64,000 nucleotides of DNA from Leishmania martiniquensis. Taxonomy: Eukaryota; Euglenozoa; Kinetoplastea; Trypanosomatida; Trypanosomatidae. Both the position numbers and the translations under genes were made by a program. The stretch's first letter is position 1. Each line of letters opens with the position of its first letter. Under the pieces are notes generated by a model that saw nothing but the letters and a program-made list of their open reading frames with translations, did not search any database and was not told where the DNA came from. Of this stretch, positions 38,530 to 48,925 are shown one piece after another. The stretch spans positions 62,001-126,000 of the forward strand of contig NC_090137.1 in assembly GCF_017916325.1 (NCBI RefSeq), read 5' to 3'.

Positions 38530-41066
38530 TCACCACTGCGGCAGAGAGCGATACCCGTCGTGGATGCTGGTCGCCTCATGCGTCCAGTACTCGTAGCGGT
38601 TCTCGTACACAGCGACGCCGTCGCCTTCGGCCAGCTTGAAGGGCGGGCGCCGGGAGATGTTCCGCACCCATTGCACATCCGGCAGGCCGCTCCAATTCAG
38701 CGCCATCAGAAGCGGATCCTGCCGGCTCTCCGCCACCCACTGCATCGCCATCTTGACTGCCGCCGCCTCGTGCTCCTCCTCCGTCGCGTACATGCTCCCG
38801 GCGGCGGCAATGCGGTACTCCTCATGGAAGTAATGGTGCAGGTAGTACGCGTCAGACGGACGGCACCGGTGCGCCACCACCGTCGACCACGTCACGTTGT
38901 GCGTCCGCCCGACGTGCATGTCATGAAAGCGCGCGTACCACTCCTTCACATACCACAGTCGCCCATTCGGGCAGAGCTCCTTCACCCGTGCTAACGAGCG
39001 GTAGATCTGCAGCCCTGTGAGGATGTCCTCGTGGTGAAACATGATGCGCCGGTATGCCGACGTCCGCTTCGGCGAGAAGTCGTCCGCGGCGAGGCGCACA
39101 ATGTCAAGCCGGCGTTTACTCGCCTTCGGCTCCAGCAGTGCTTGCGCCACACGGCGGTGCATCATGAACGTCATTCCAGCGCCAAACTGCGTGTGCAGGT
39201 GATGGCGCAGGCTGCCCCAATACACGCACTCCGCCTCGTTCACAACAGACGCAGCTCTCCCCACCTTCGCCTCGCCGGCACCGGCATCTGTGCCGCCAGT
39301 CGCCCCTGCCCCCGCCAACCGCAGCTCCATCGCACTCTCTTGCGCGCTGCTCACCGACCACCGCGGCGGGGGCGGTGGTTGACGCGCCTGCATGCCGCCC
39401 ATCACGTACCGCACATCGCTCAGGAACTGCGGCACCTTCACGTACGTGTCGTCGTCGCCCTTGATGATGAACGGCACCGTCGGGAACGCGTGGTACGCGT
39501 ACTCCAGCCACAGGATCAGCTTCTGGCTCATCCCCACCTCCACGGGAAGGCCCCACTTGCCGTCTTCGCCTATTCTTTTTGCCGTTGTTGGCCGCCGGTC
39601 TGTCATCATGTCGATCCACAAGACGTTGCGGTGCGCCAGCGCCTCCTGCCACAGCGCAGACGACGCGCAGCAGATGTACTCCGCCGGTGTGATAAACGCT
39701 GGGGTCACGGGCAGTGACAGTACGCGGCTCAGATAGGCCAACAAGGAGGTCGTTGCCCCTCTTCGGCATGACATGCCCGGACAACTCGATCACAGGGCGA
39801 ATTTACAACATCTGTATGCTGCCAAGCGCGGCGGAGGGCCACCCGGCGGCGCTCGATGTCGAGGACGAGGCCCTCAGTCCCTACGCTGTCTGCTGCCAGG
39901 GCACATGAAGCCGCGCCGTACTCTCGCACGCTCGGCAGCAGGGTGGCCGTGTTATGGCAAAGGGAGGCGAAGATGCTCGGCGGTGCACTTCCTTTCATCG
40001 CCGACGGTGCCGTTCCCGGCGCATCCGGCGTCACATCAGCAGGCACCGCAGGCTCTACAGCCGCAAAGAGGTATAGCTGCAGCAGCGCCGCATCGAAGTG
40101 GTTCTCCGTGCGTGCCACCTCCTGGTAGCCGAGCCACGTCTTGCGTTGCGCCTCACGCAGGGCAGCGCGCGCCGGCTGGTCCGTCGACGGGATCCCCATC
40201 ACCGCCAGATATGGTGTTCGCGGCGGCGCGGTCGCCCCAGCACCGTCGCCCGCCGTCGGAAACCCCTCGCCGTACACACGCCGCAGCCACTCCCACCGCC
40301 GCAGCTCCGCGCGCACATTCACGTCGTCCGTCACGCTCGCCATCGCAAGCAGCATCGGCCCCACGCGGCCCAGCGGCGCAGACGACGTCGCGAACACCCC
40401 ATACCGCTGGGCAAGATCCTGACCCCGTATAGCAGCCTCTGCGGTGTGGATGTCTGTACAATCGCGGCAGCGAAGGTCTACCGCGTGCAGTGTCCACGAG
40501 GGGAGCATGTGGGCTGCCAGAATGAGGGGCTCTTTGCATGCCGTCACCGGTGCGCCCTTTCCTCCACCGCATCGCGCGAGCCGCTCTTCTTCTAAGATTG
40601 TGTTATTCAGGCGGCTCACGGCACCTTCGTGCTGCACCAGCACAGCCCAAGGCTTGGCAAGCGGACCCAAACGTCGGACTAGCTGTGCCTCCGATGGCTG
40701 ATGCGGGCGCTTCGACCACCTGAACAGCCACCACATCACCACCAAGAAGCTGATGCAGAGAACAATATCCATGAGCAGGTAAGCTGGCCGCTTACGCGAC
40801 TGCAGGCGTCGCTTCCAGAACCGGGCGGTGTCTGGCTTGATGAATCCAAAAAGGCGCCGAAACTTCAAGAGACGCGAAGCTCCTCCATGCCGATGCCTCG
40901 GCTCTGGTGTCCTCGACATTGTTCCGTTTGAAAGCGCATTGGGGCTGTGGAAGCTGTTGGCCCTCTCCCGCTCACTGCCTTTCCACGATAGCGGGACCCC
41001 GGGAAGCCGCATCGCCGTCGTTGTTGAAATCGCAGCAGCGGCACCGCTTTGATCTGCCCGCTCCAT
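38530..41066 (-). pseudogene. G9: first GT31 gene of the array, third anchor type, frameshifted
   Basis: This is the most upstream array member in transcription. Its N-terminal ~240 residues (start MERADQSGAAAA, ATG at 41064-41066) are unlike all others: a separate tail, a membrane segment around DIVLCISFLVVMWWLF and a different stem. At codons for YGVFATSSAP (plus strand about 40397) it switches abruptly to sequence nearly identical to G3 and continues to the SLPQW end. It has KTW in the first GT31 motif. A C-run at 39756-39759 has four C instead of five, the same change as in G8, so the frame ends shortly after HAEEG; the remainder with DDD is open from 39774 to 38530. Either the lesion spread by conversion or both are homopolymer errors. 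If the fifth C is really there, it encodes a full enzyme of about 845 residues. Confidence 0.8.
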
Positions 41067-41643
41067 CTTGACGGGAGAGATGGTGCGCGGTGGAATTCGT
41101 GCGTTTATATAAGAGCCTTGACCCTGTCGTATATGAAGTGAAGAAGGACTTGAGTATGGCTGTCAAGCGTTGCGTGCGACTCACTGTCACCCCTCTGCAC
41201 GCAATCCATTTCAATGCAGAACCGAAGACGACGACTAACTCAGCAGGAAACCACTGAAGGCCAGCGCTGCACGCAGAGTGGTGGGGAGAGCTACCCGAGG
41301 CACCAGTGTATATGGCCCGGTAGCGCGCGCACTAACGAGAACACTTGAGGGAACTCACTGCCGCACTCAGCCACGTTCGTAAGAGCCCACACAAGCAGTA
41401 TTGCGCATGTGCGGATAAGAGTGAATCCCCCTAAAGGGCAGAAATCTCGCAGCAGCACCCCTTTGTTCTCGCACACATAAATCAAAAAAAAACTGCGCAA
41501 GCCCCAGCCAACACTGGGCGGTTGTATAACAAAAGACTTTCAAGGCACAAGCACAGTGGTCGTGTGATGATGGCAGAATGTCACCAAAAAAGGCTACACC
41601 TCTTCCCTGCGCCTATTGTACGGCACAGTCAGGTACTGTTGAG
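41067..41643. other. intergenic region upstream of the GT31 array
   Basis: This 0.58 kb stretch between the G9 start and the long direct repeat is less GC-rich than the array. A TATATAA stretch at 41105-41111 is noted but has no known promoter meaning in this lineage. A short C/T stretch directly before the G9 ATG (on the minus strand, 41088-41072) may contribute to splicing. No gene is seen. Confidence 0.5.
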
Positions 41644-43228
41644 AGCACGAGATGCATGTGAGTGAGAGGGCGGACGAGAGAGAGTAAACGGGCGAGAGCA
41701 GGTCCGCATAGGAGCCGCAGTCCACCCCACCTCCGCGCAGCACGTTAGATCGCACCGCTCGCGCCGGCGCATGCAGACAGCAGCAAGCCTCACCATGTAC
41801 ACAGAGGCACAGGCACGCGCGTGTGCGGTGCCGGCACTCGGACAACACTGCGGTGCCGCCCGGCCATCCGTGCTGCTTCCGGGCTCACATCCCCGTGCCG
41901 CCCAGTGGTTCGCCCCTTTCCGCTTGCGTGTGCGCGCCCGCGGCTCGGGCCGCCTGCGGGGCTTCTCGCGCGCATCTCACGCAGCGGGCTAGGAGCGCAT
42001 CGCCCATGGCGGCGGTGAGTCGCTGCAGCCCCGCGTCGACACCACCACCGCCTACGCGTGCGCGCGTCACCCCTCGAGGAGAGCGGCGAGGGCAGACCTG
42101 CCGTCCGCACGCAGGTGAGCCGCGGCACCGACAGACACACACGCAGCGAAACAGATAAGAAAACAACCCCCCGTCCACAGCGCACCGCTGCGGTGCGCCC
42201 CGCCTCCATCTCACACCGTCGGCAGGGCCGTGTCCCCCATCGCACCCCCGTCGTGGCGGCCTGCTCTGTCGCCCCGTCCACGCGCGTCGCCCATACAGGC
42301 GTCGCCATGCCCCTCTCTGAAGCGACCAAAATCGCTGAGCCGGGAGTGTCAGGGCTCGCGCCACAAGCCGCGGTCGTCCCAGCACGCGCCCGGGCCGGCC
42401 CCGCTCCGCCAGATCCCCAGCCCACTCCCTGCGCAGCCCCCCCACCACCACCCACCCAAGAGGCAGGCGGCCTTCGCCCTGCGGCCGTCACAGGCCTCCG
42501 CAAGCGCATCCGTCAGCACGGAGCGGGGGCACACGGACGACTTCGCTTTCGCCTGTGTGTCGGCAGCGCCGCTGAGCCGCTCTGCCGCATCGGCCGCCGG
42601 CACCACTGCCCGACACGTGCATGCTAGCGGCTCCTGGTCCGGCAGCGCATCCACTCCCGCATTCGCAGCACGCCGCACCAGCGCGTGCGCAGCAGCCCCT
42701 CCACGCTGCGCCTGCGCTCCGGCAGCGCTATCGCGCACGCAGCCGCAGCACACGCGGTCGCGCCACCGCTCGCACGCAGCGGCCCGTCCGCCAGCGGCGC
42801 CGCACACTCCCCCATCCGCTGCAGGACGGAGGCACGCCAGCGAGCCGCCACCGCCCCAGGCCACGTGCCGCCGGAAGCTGCTCCCCGGCGTACCGCGCCG
42901 TGGGGCCGCCAAGCAGCGCAGACGGTGTGAGAAGTCCCCACACAGCTCGCCTCCCGGGACCAGCCCTTCGGCGCTCCACCGAGGCGGGAACCCCTCTGCG
43001 CCGTGAGAGCCACACGCACACGCACACACCACACTGCTGCCGAGCGCGGCCCCCTATGGCGGGTGTGTGTGTGTGTGTGTGAGGGGGGCCCGTGGAAGGG
43101 GCCATGAGGGCTGTGGCTGTATCCGCGCCACCCCGCAGGGTCCACTGCACCCACACGCCGGCGTAAAGGAAAGAGAGAAAGGGGAGAGAGGGAGAGAGAA
43201 ATGGGAGAGAAGGTTCGCTGCCGGCACT
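41644..43228. repeat. long direct repeat, left copy
   Basis: About 1585 bases match 54592-56179 in the same orientation with only a few indels, for example two fewer GA units near 41681 and a C-run of seven instead of six near 42438. Identity starts at AGCACGAGATGCATG and ends at GCCGGCACT. The open frames inside are cysteine-, arginine- and alanine-rich and are disrupted between copies by the indels, so it is probably non-coding. The right end contains GT and GGGAGA simple repeats. Confidence 0.93.
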
Positions 43229-43662
43229 GCCAGTCCGAGGCGCGACTGCACGAAAAGAGGCACTTCTGCGCGTTGTGTGCGTCTGTAATTGGGCCGCCGC
43301 CTTGCCAGCACAGCGCAAAAGTATGCTGAGTCTTCTCAGTGACCTGTCCACTCTGCCTGTCTGCGGAGCTGAGCTTTCAGAGCGCCAGAGAGTCCTTTGG
43401 GGGGTCCTCCCTAGCACACACACACGCACTTCTCCACTACGCTGTCTCTTACACTGTCGACAGGACGCTTGGAAAGGCAGAGAAGGCGACTCGCATGCAG
43501 TTTCCAGCCACCGTGTCACTGTGCAGCACTGTCGGATGAGCTGCTCGAACGCCGATTGACTTGTCGTCGCACAGAATCCCGCAGAGGCAGCGCATCGCGG
43601 ACGGCCTCGGTGCCGGGGCGCAGGAGAAAAGCGAGGGCACCCGCGCCTGCCTCTGGGAGCGG
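43229..43662. other. 3' flank of the tuzin-like gene
   Basis: These 434 bases separate the tuzin-like stop from the direct repeat and probably hold the 3' untranslated region. No gene or clear repeat is visible apart from short CA runs. Confidence 0.45.
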
Positions 43663-45621
43663 TCAGATGAAGAGGCAGCGCGCTGCCGTATGGAGAATCC
43701 GCTGCGTGAAGCGCCACTCGCCCTGTAGTGGATCGTACAGCACGAATTCGCGCAGGTCTGCCTGGCCGAGCACAGACACGTCCGCAAGACTGTCGTCCGG
43801 TAAGCCCTCGTCAAAGGGCATCGAGGCCATCCGTTTTATCATGGCACGGGCAGGCGAGCCGGGGGGTCCCAGCACAGCCTGCAGCCGACGCATCGCTCTC
43901 ACGAGCTTGAGACTCGTGTGCGTGGCCGGTTTCACGTTTCGCTGACGCAGCGCAGCGTAAAGCTCGTCGATGTCGTTGCTGCTTGTCCCCACAGTTTCCA
44001 CAAAGTGCACGAGGTCCAGCGCATCCAGCCGGTGCCGCGTATACGCGAACGCCTGCTCGCGGGAGAAGGGTGGAATGTGGTAGACATCGAGCCTCGGCAG
44101 CGATACACTGGAGCGGCTGAGAGCCTCCATGGGCACCTCCAGAATGATATGGCACGCCTGGTAGTCGCTGACCAGGCTGACCACCTCGCCATACACCTTG
44201 TCCAGGTCACTGTCCTCGCGCAGCTTCAATACCAAGAACGGAATGCGGTCGCTGCCCTCCACAGTGGCACCCCGCATGGCCTCCCCCACAAAGGCCAGCA
44301 AGTCACCGCATACCTCTATGTTGTTTACACCCAACGCCTTAACGACGCTGCGCAGCGTGTCTTCGGTGCCGCGAAAGTGGACGCGCACGAACGGCACGCC
44401 CTCCCCGCGCATGGCGTTACTGCACAGTTCACATTTTCCGCTGCCGGAGCTGCCGGTGAAGGCGACGATGCGGGGATGCGATGGCATCATCTGCGTCAGC
44501 ACACGGCGCACGAGCGCCTCCTCATCCTGGCGATTCACCACAAAGATTCTGCCAGCCGTCGCGGGCGCATGATCATCCTGTGCTGCCTGGGCAGACGTCG
44601 AGAGAGTCTTGATAGCTGTCTTGAGCTGGTGGCCCCGCTGCTGGCGCCGATAGGCGTGCAGGTTCGTCGTGAAGACATAGCTGACCACGAACACGCCGCA
44701 AAGGCAGCTGATAGTCCCCTTGTACTTGGCCAGGGCATAGCGCAGATTACTATCCTTCAGCCGTTCGCGGTTCAGCATACGAACGACGTTGTGGTGGTCG
44801 CGCTCCCACTGCGCCTTCTCGCTAATGGCGTCCCGCTCGAGCTTTGGCACGAACACCAGCTGCGAGAGATCTGCCCTTTCCAGTAGACACATCTGCTCCA
44901 CTCGCCAGCCGCGGCGAAACAGAATGTACGCGACGGCCTCGACGTCTCCAGGGTCGTGGACGCAGGAGCGCAGCCAGCGAACCAGCTCTAAAAGCTTTGC
45001 GTTGTGGAGCAACTTCTTCGGTGGCTGCACCGCGACAATGCGCTCCGGTGCCACAGAAAGCTCCACCTCGTCATTGTCCATTAGAAAAATGTAGGTCGCA
45101 TTGCCGTTCACCCTGACAATGGTGCCCTTCATGTGCATGCCCGACTCCACCACAGAGGCAGCGCTGGCAGGGGTATCCGCAACACTGATCATCGCCCGCG
45201 TGCCGACATCCAGCGTCAGCGACAGCGCGGCGTCGCCCTTCTTGGCGGCACTAAATATCTTCGCTCTGTAAGCCGTCTCAGATATCTTAGTGATGAGACG
45301 ACCCACGGCAACGGGGCGGTCCTCGAAAACGCTCGCCGGGTACGTCGGTTGAATGCTCACCAGCATGCCTTCCAGGCTGTCCCACGGCTCTTTACGAGAC
45401 GGCGGTCGGCGGACCGTACCGTAGGCCCAGTGACTGCACTGCCCCGGGCTCGGCGACCCCAAGTGCGGGCCAACCCCACCCACACTTGAGGAGGGCGGGT
45501 CATCAGGCGCCGAAGAGATTTTAGATGAGGAGGAAGAAGCAGAGGCAGCAGGGGTGGCGGAGGCGACACGGCCGGTGCCGCGTATGGCGCACAGAAGGAC
45601 GCCCGCGACTCCTCGCCGCAT
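43663..45621 (-). CDS. tuzin-like P-loop membrane protein
   Basis: This 652-residue protein resembles the tuzins, a trypanosomatid family of unknown function usually found beside amastin genes. Visible parts are a short N-terminal hydrophobic/basic stretch and a Ser-rich linker. A globular region with beta-rich segments follows (residues ~80-200), then one membrane segment (about 302-321, CLCGVFVVSYVFTT). A nucleotide-binding-like domain comes next with GSSGSGKC at about 390-397, followed by the FRGTEDTLRSVVKALGVNN block typical of tuzins. The Walker A motif ends in Cys where Ser or Thr is usual, so nucleotide binding may be weak. The start is the ATG at 45619-45621; the frame extends 21 codons further through a GT microsatellite but only to a TTG. 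The next gene upstream is an amastin, which supports the call. An AAA+-like ATPase of another kind is the alternative. Confidence 0.75.
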   Translation of the reverse strand: MRRGVAGVLLCAIRGTGRVASATPAASASSSSSKISSAPDDPPSSSVGGVGPHLGSPSPGQCSHWAYGTVRRPPSRKEPWDSLEGMLVSIQPTYPASVFEDRPVAVGRLITKISETAYRAKIFSAAKKGDAALSLTLDVGTRAMISVADTPASAASVVESGMHMKGTIVRVNGNATYIFLMDNDEVELSVAPERIVAVQPPKKLLHNAKLLELVRWLRSCVHDPGDVEAVAYILFRRGWRVEQMCLLERADLSQLVFVPKLERDAISEKAQWERDHHNVVRMLNRERLKDSNLRYALAKYKGTISCLCGVFVVSYVFTTNLHAYRRQQRGHQLKTAIKTLSTSAQAAQDDHAPATAGRIFVVNRQDEEALVRRVLTQMMPSHPRIVAFTGSSGSGKCELCSNAMRGEGVPFVRVHFRGTEDTLRSVVKALGVNNIEVCGDLLAFVGEAMRGATVEGSDRIPFLVLKLREDSDLDKVYGEVVSLVSDYQACHIILEVPMEALSRSSVSLPRLDVYHIPPFSREQAFAYTRHRLDALDLVHFVETVGTSSNDIDELYAALRQRNVKPATHTSLKLVRAMRRLQAVLGPPGSPARAMIKRMASMPFDEGLPDDSLADVSVLGQADLREFVLYDPLQGEWRFTQRILHTAARCLFI

Positions 45622-46063
45622 GGCGCGAAGGCAAAAACAAGAGACGATGCTCGTGTGTGTGTGTGTGTGTGTTTGTGCTAACAAGGAGTCGGCTCAGCGT
45701 CTGTTTGGTTGGGAGCAGGGGGAGGGAGGGGGGCCAAAAGCTCTTCATCTCCACCGCAAGCCCTGCCCTTCTCCTCCACAAAAAAAAAACGCCAAAAGCG
45801 CAGGCGCGAAGGTGCAGCGCAGAGAAAAGGGAGGGGGAGAGGGTGCAGGACAGCCATGGGTACGAGACGAGGGGTTCAAACGAGGCCAGAAAGGGCACAC
45901 CCCACACCCACGTCGAGATGTCTGCAGGCAGCCGGCATGCATCGAAGTGAAAGCGCGCTCGCCATCCGCGCAGAGAGCTCGGCCCTGATATGGGCCGCCC
46001 GAACGCGAAAGCAATAGAGAACAAGAAGGCATCTGTGCTCCCCCTCCCCCCGCCACTCCCCAC

Positions 46064-46241
46064 CTTGAAGAGGGGGAATGGCGACGGAGGGGGGGCGAAG
46101 GCGCGGTGCGAACGCGTCGACGAGACGAACGTCAAGATAAATAAAAATAAAGCAAACAGATGCGCCAGGGAGGACGGCGTAAACAGCAAAAAAAAAGAAG
46201 AGAAAGAAGAAAAAGAAGAAAAAAAGCACCGCCAGAGGGAG
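46064..46241 (-). promoter_or_regulatory. candidate trans-splice acceptor for the tuzin-like gene
   Basis: On the minus strand a very strong pyrimidine tract (about 46241-46190) is followed, after a further T/C-rich stretch, by the first AG at 46065-46064. That would give a leader of ~443 bases. The AG is unusually far from the strongest tract, so the real site could differ. Confidence 0.35.
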
Positions 46242-47477
46242 GAGGAAAGGCGTGACAAGACTGCGGTGTAGCGGAAGGGACGAGGCAGCTGCCATCACCT
46301 CCCTTTTTTTCTTTGTTCTCTAGAGGGGGAAAGGGGGTGGTTGGCTGAGGGAAGAGACAACCTTCGTTTTGGTCGTTTATTAGGCGGCGTCGCCTCGCGA
46401 TATATATATATATAAATATATATATGTTTGTATGTGGGGGAGGAGGAGGAGGAGGAGGGGGGAGTGCCTATGCGTGCGTGCGCCTCCTCCCTCCGTAGGT
46501 GTCTGTCTGTGTGTGTGTGTGGGTGTGCTCGCGCACAGACGCCGCGCACCCGCCTCGGCATCCGCGGCAGCCACGGCAACGCCACGCCCCTGCTGGTGTT
46601 CCAGGGCCATGCGCGCACGATGGGCTCTGCATGCGCCGCGCGTCTTCATCCACGCCCCGCAGCGGCCGCAGTGCTGCCCGAGAGCGCAGTCAGTAGCCGC
46701 TGTCGCGAAAGTGCAAGGGGGGCGGCCCAGGCGCACGTGGGCGGTGCTCAAGAGGAAAGCCGGCCGGCCACATGCCAGCCTACCCCGCCCCGGAGTCCCT
46801 GAGCACCCCAGCCTCGCTGCCGTGTCCTTTACGCAGAGCCGCCACAAGTCGGCGCATTCTCTCACGCGTGCCGCGGAGCCGTACAGCGATGAGAACAGCG
46901 TGCGAAAAAGGGGGTGAGGAGACGCACACACACACACACACAGACAGACAGAGGAAGACAGCAAAAACGATGCCGTCGAAGGAGGAAGCGGGGGCGGTTG
47001 TGTGACGCCTTTGCAGGCCGCTCTACAGTGTCGCCCTGCGTCCCCCCTCCCGCCCGCTCGTCCTGCTAGTGCGCCGCCCCCGGTCCCCTTCGCCCTCTCC
47101 CTCTTCCCTGTTCCAGCCCGCGGCGGCGGTGCCGCCCACCCGCCTCCCTCTTCATCACCTCCTGTCGGCCAGGGTACACCGGGCGGGCGCCAGAAGTGGG
47201 GTAGCTAGTGGCACCAAGAGAGGCAACGAAGGCAAGAAGCAGAGGGAGCGCATTATAAGGAAAAGGGGGGAGGCTGGCGGGTGGGTCTGGCGGCGCCTAC
47301 GTGTGCGTTTCCCTCTGCAAGACGCAGGCCCACGCCACGCATGAGGAAACGCAGCGGCGAGGGCATACAGGGGGAGGAGTGGGGGGAGAGAGACACGCGT
47401 GCGGAGGAGGAACAGAGAAGAAAAGAAGAGCGGCCATGGAAGTGGCATTCGGTACAAACGTAGAAATAAGTGCGCGT

Positions 47478-47507
47478 GCGTGTGTGTGTGTGTGTGTGTG
47501 TGTGCGT

Positions 47508-47540
<33 letters not shown>

Positions 47541-47558
47541 CGTGTGTGTGTGTGTGCA
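47478..47558. repeat. GT/GC microsatellite
   Basis: About 80 bases consist almost only of GT with interspersed GC dinucleotides, an alternating purine-pyrimidine tract that could adopt Z-DNA. It lies in the amastin-tuzin intergenic region. Confidence 0.85.
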
Positions 47559-48159
47559 TGCCGTTCCGCCAAGGAGGACGTGAGCGAGGGCCCGCGTGCG
47601 CCCCCACCCAGCGCGTTTTGAAGAAAAAAAAGGAGGAGGAGGAGAGCAACTCGAGGAGAAACCGGCAGAGTCTCTCCCCTGAGCAATACGAGCACACACA
47701 CACACACGTAACATAAAGAATTTTTAAAAAGCGCGCCAAAAGGCAACAACAACAGAAAAAAAGCAACAAAACTCATAGGAAAGAGTGACAGACAGTGAGA
47801 GAGAGAGAGAAAAGGGCGGCAGCGGCGTGGGATGAGCGCTGAAGGGGGCGCCACGAGGATATGTAAACCTCACCGGAAGAGCGCGTAAGGTGCGCTACAC
47901 GCACGCACCAAAGAGACAGAGAGAGGGACGCTGGCACAAAACACAGATGAGAATCCGCAGCCTTCACCCCCCCTCTCTCCACCCTCTCCCTCCCTCCCTC
48001 CCCTCCCCTCTCTGATGCGGCCTCCACCGGCTACTGCGCCAGGGCGTCTTTCTCTAAAAGGGGGGGCCCGGCTCTCAAGCGCCGCCTCCGCCTCCCACTG
48101 CCTCCCCCTCTTATCCTATCTATTGCTCTGGGTGCTCCCTCTCGCTAGAGCACGCCGAC

Positions 48160-48684
48160 CTAGCACGGGAGCACCACGAAGATAATATTCAAGATACCCA
48201 AGGCCCAGGCCACCACAAAGAGAGCGAAGCCGGTGCCAAATTTGAAGAAGGGGTCCAGCGTCAGGCACAAGACGAACTGCTTTCTATAGGTCGCCGCCAT
48301 GGAGGCCCAGACGATGACGAGGGTGACGATGCCGAAAATGTTGAGCCCAAGACAGGCCCAGCGGAGGAAGAAGCAGCAAAACAGGGCCACAAAGCCAATG
48401 ACGAATGCGGTGCCGTACACAACAATGGAGATGATGGCGAAGACCTGCGCAAGGCGAAAGAGGTCGCGGCGCGACGGGCAGTTCTCCCACAGCTCGTCCG
48501 ACCTCGTTTCGTAAAACCGGCTGTAGCACATCCTCTGTATACCCCATAACGTGATGCAAACATTGCTGTCGAATAAGTCTCGATCTTTGATTTTAAACAT
48601 GTCGAGCGGCGTCGCCACCACCACCAGCGCGAACGCAATGAACTGGATGATCACGTAGAGAATACCGCTGGTCCTGCACGCCAT
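48160..48684 (-). CDS. amastin-like surface protein
   Basis: This 174-residue protein has the length and layout of an amastin, a small surface glycoprotein with four membrane segments. The segments are at about residues 7-26, 80-105, 109-130 and 148-172. The extracellular loop carries CITLWGIQRMC at 43-53. It fits the amastin signature (Cys, aliphatic, Thr/Ser, Leu/Phe, Trp, Gly, then a basic or Gln residue and a closing Cys), except that Met stands where Asp, Glu, Asn or Thr is expected. The ATG at 48682-48684 was chosen because the N-terminal membrane segment follows directly. The open frame extends 153 codons further upstream, but that part is Pro/Ser/Thr low complexity over the splice signal. 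The tuzin-like gene lies next downstream. Amastins are mostly amastigote-regulated through the 3' untranslated region (family knowledge). Confidence 0.85.
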   Translation of the reverse strand: MACRTSGILYVIIQFIAFALVVVATPLDMFKIKDRDLFDSNVCITLWGIQRMCYSRFYETRSDELWENCPSRRDLFRLAQVFAIISIVVYGTAFVIGFVALFCCFFLRWACLGLNIFGIVTLVIVWASMAATYRKQFVLCLTLDPFFKFGTGFALFVVAWALGILNIIFVVLPC

Positions 48685-48863
48685 TGCCACAGCGAGCGGA
48701 GCTGAGAGAAGAGGTAATGTGGAAGTGGGCGGGAGAGGAGAGGTCAAGGGAGGAATAGGAAAGCGGAGCCTTTGGCAAGCGGCTGTCGTTGTTGCGGTGT
48801 GCGCGGGTACGCGTGGTGCCTCGTGCGTGTGTGCGGTGGACGAAGTCGGGGGAAAGGCGAGAG

Positions 48864-48925
48864 CTGTGAGCAGAGGCGGAGACAGGGGAGAGAGTGAAGG
48901 AGAGGAGAGGGGAAGGGAGGGGCCG
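48864..48925 (-). promoter_or_regulatory. candidate trans-splice acceptor for amastin
   Basis: On the minus strand a C/T tract (about 48925-48875) is followed by the first AG at 48865-48864, some 180 bases before the amastin ATG. This supports the short amastin start, because the upstream extension of the frame would then lie largely outside the mature mRNA. Confidence 0.5.

Larger units (their letters stand above)
45622..48159. other. intergenic region between tuzin-like gene and amastin
   Basis: This 2.5 kb stretch holds low-complexity sequence and no convincing gene. Contents: a GT run (45653-45672), a GA-rich tract (46186-46245), a TA repeat (46401-46424), GT runs (46507-46526), a compact GC-rich block (about 46540-46890) unlike its surroundings, a long GT/GTGC microsatellite (47478-47558) and pyrimidine-rich sequence near 47967-48012. 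It should include the amastin 3' untranslated region, a known site of stage-specific control in this family. Confidence 0.5.

Noticed and set aside
45622..45684. 21-residue extension of the tuzin-like protein with His-Thr repeats
   Set aside because: It starts with TTG and is encoded by a GT microsatellite; the ATG at 45621 is the natural start.
46540..46890. GC-rich block as a SIDER-type retroposon
   Set aside because: It stands out in composition, but I could not verify a SIDER signature or a terminal A-run from the sequence alone.
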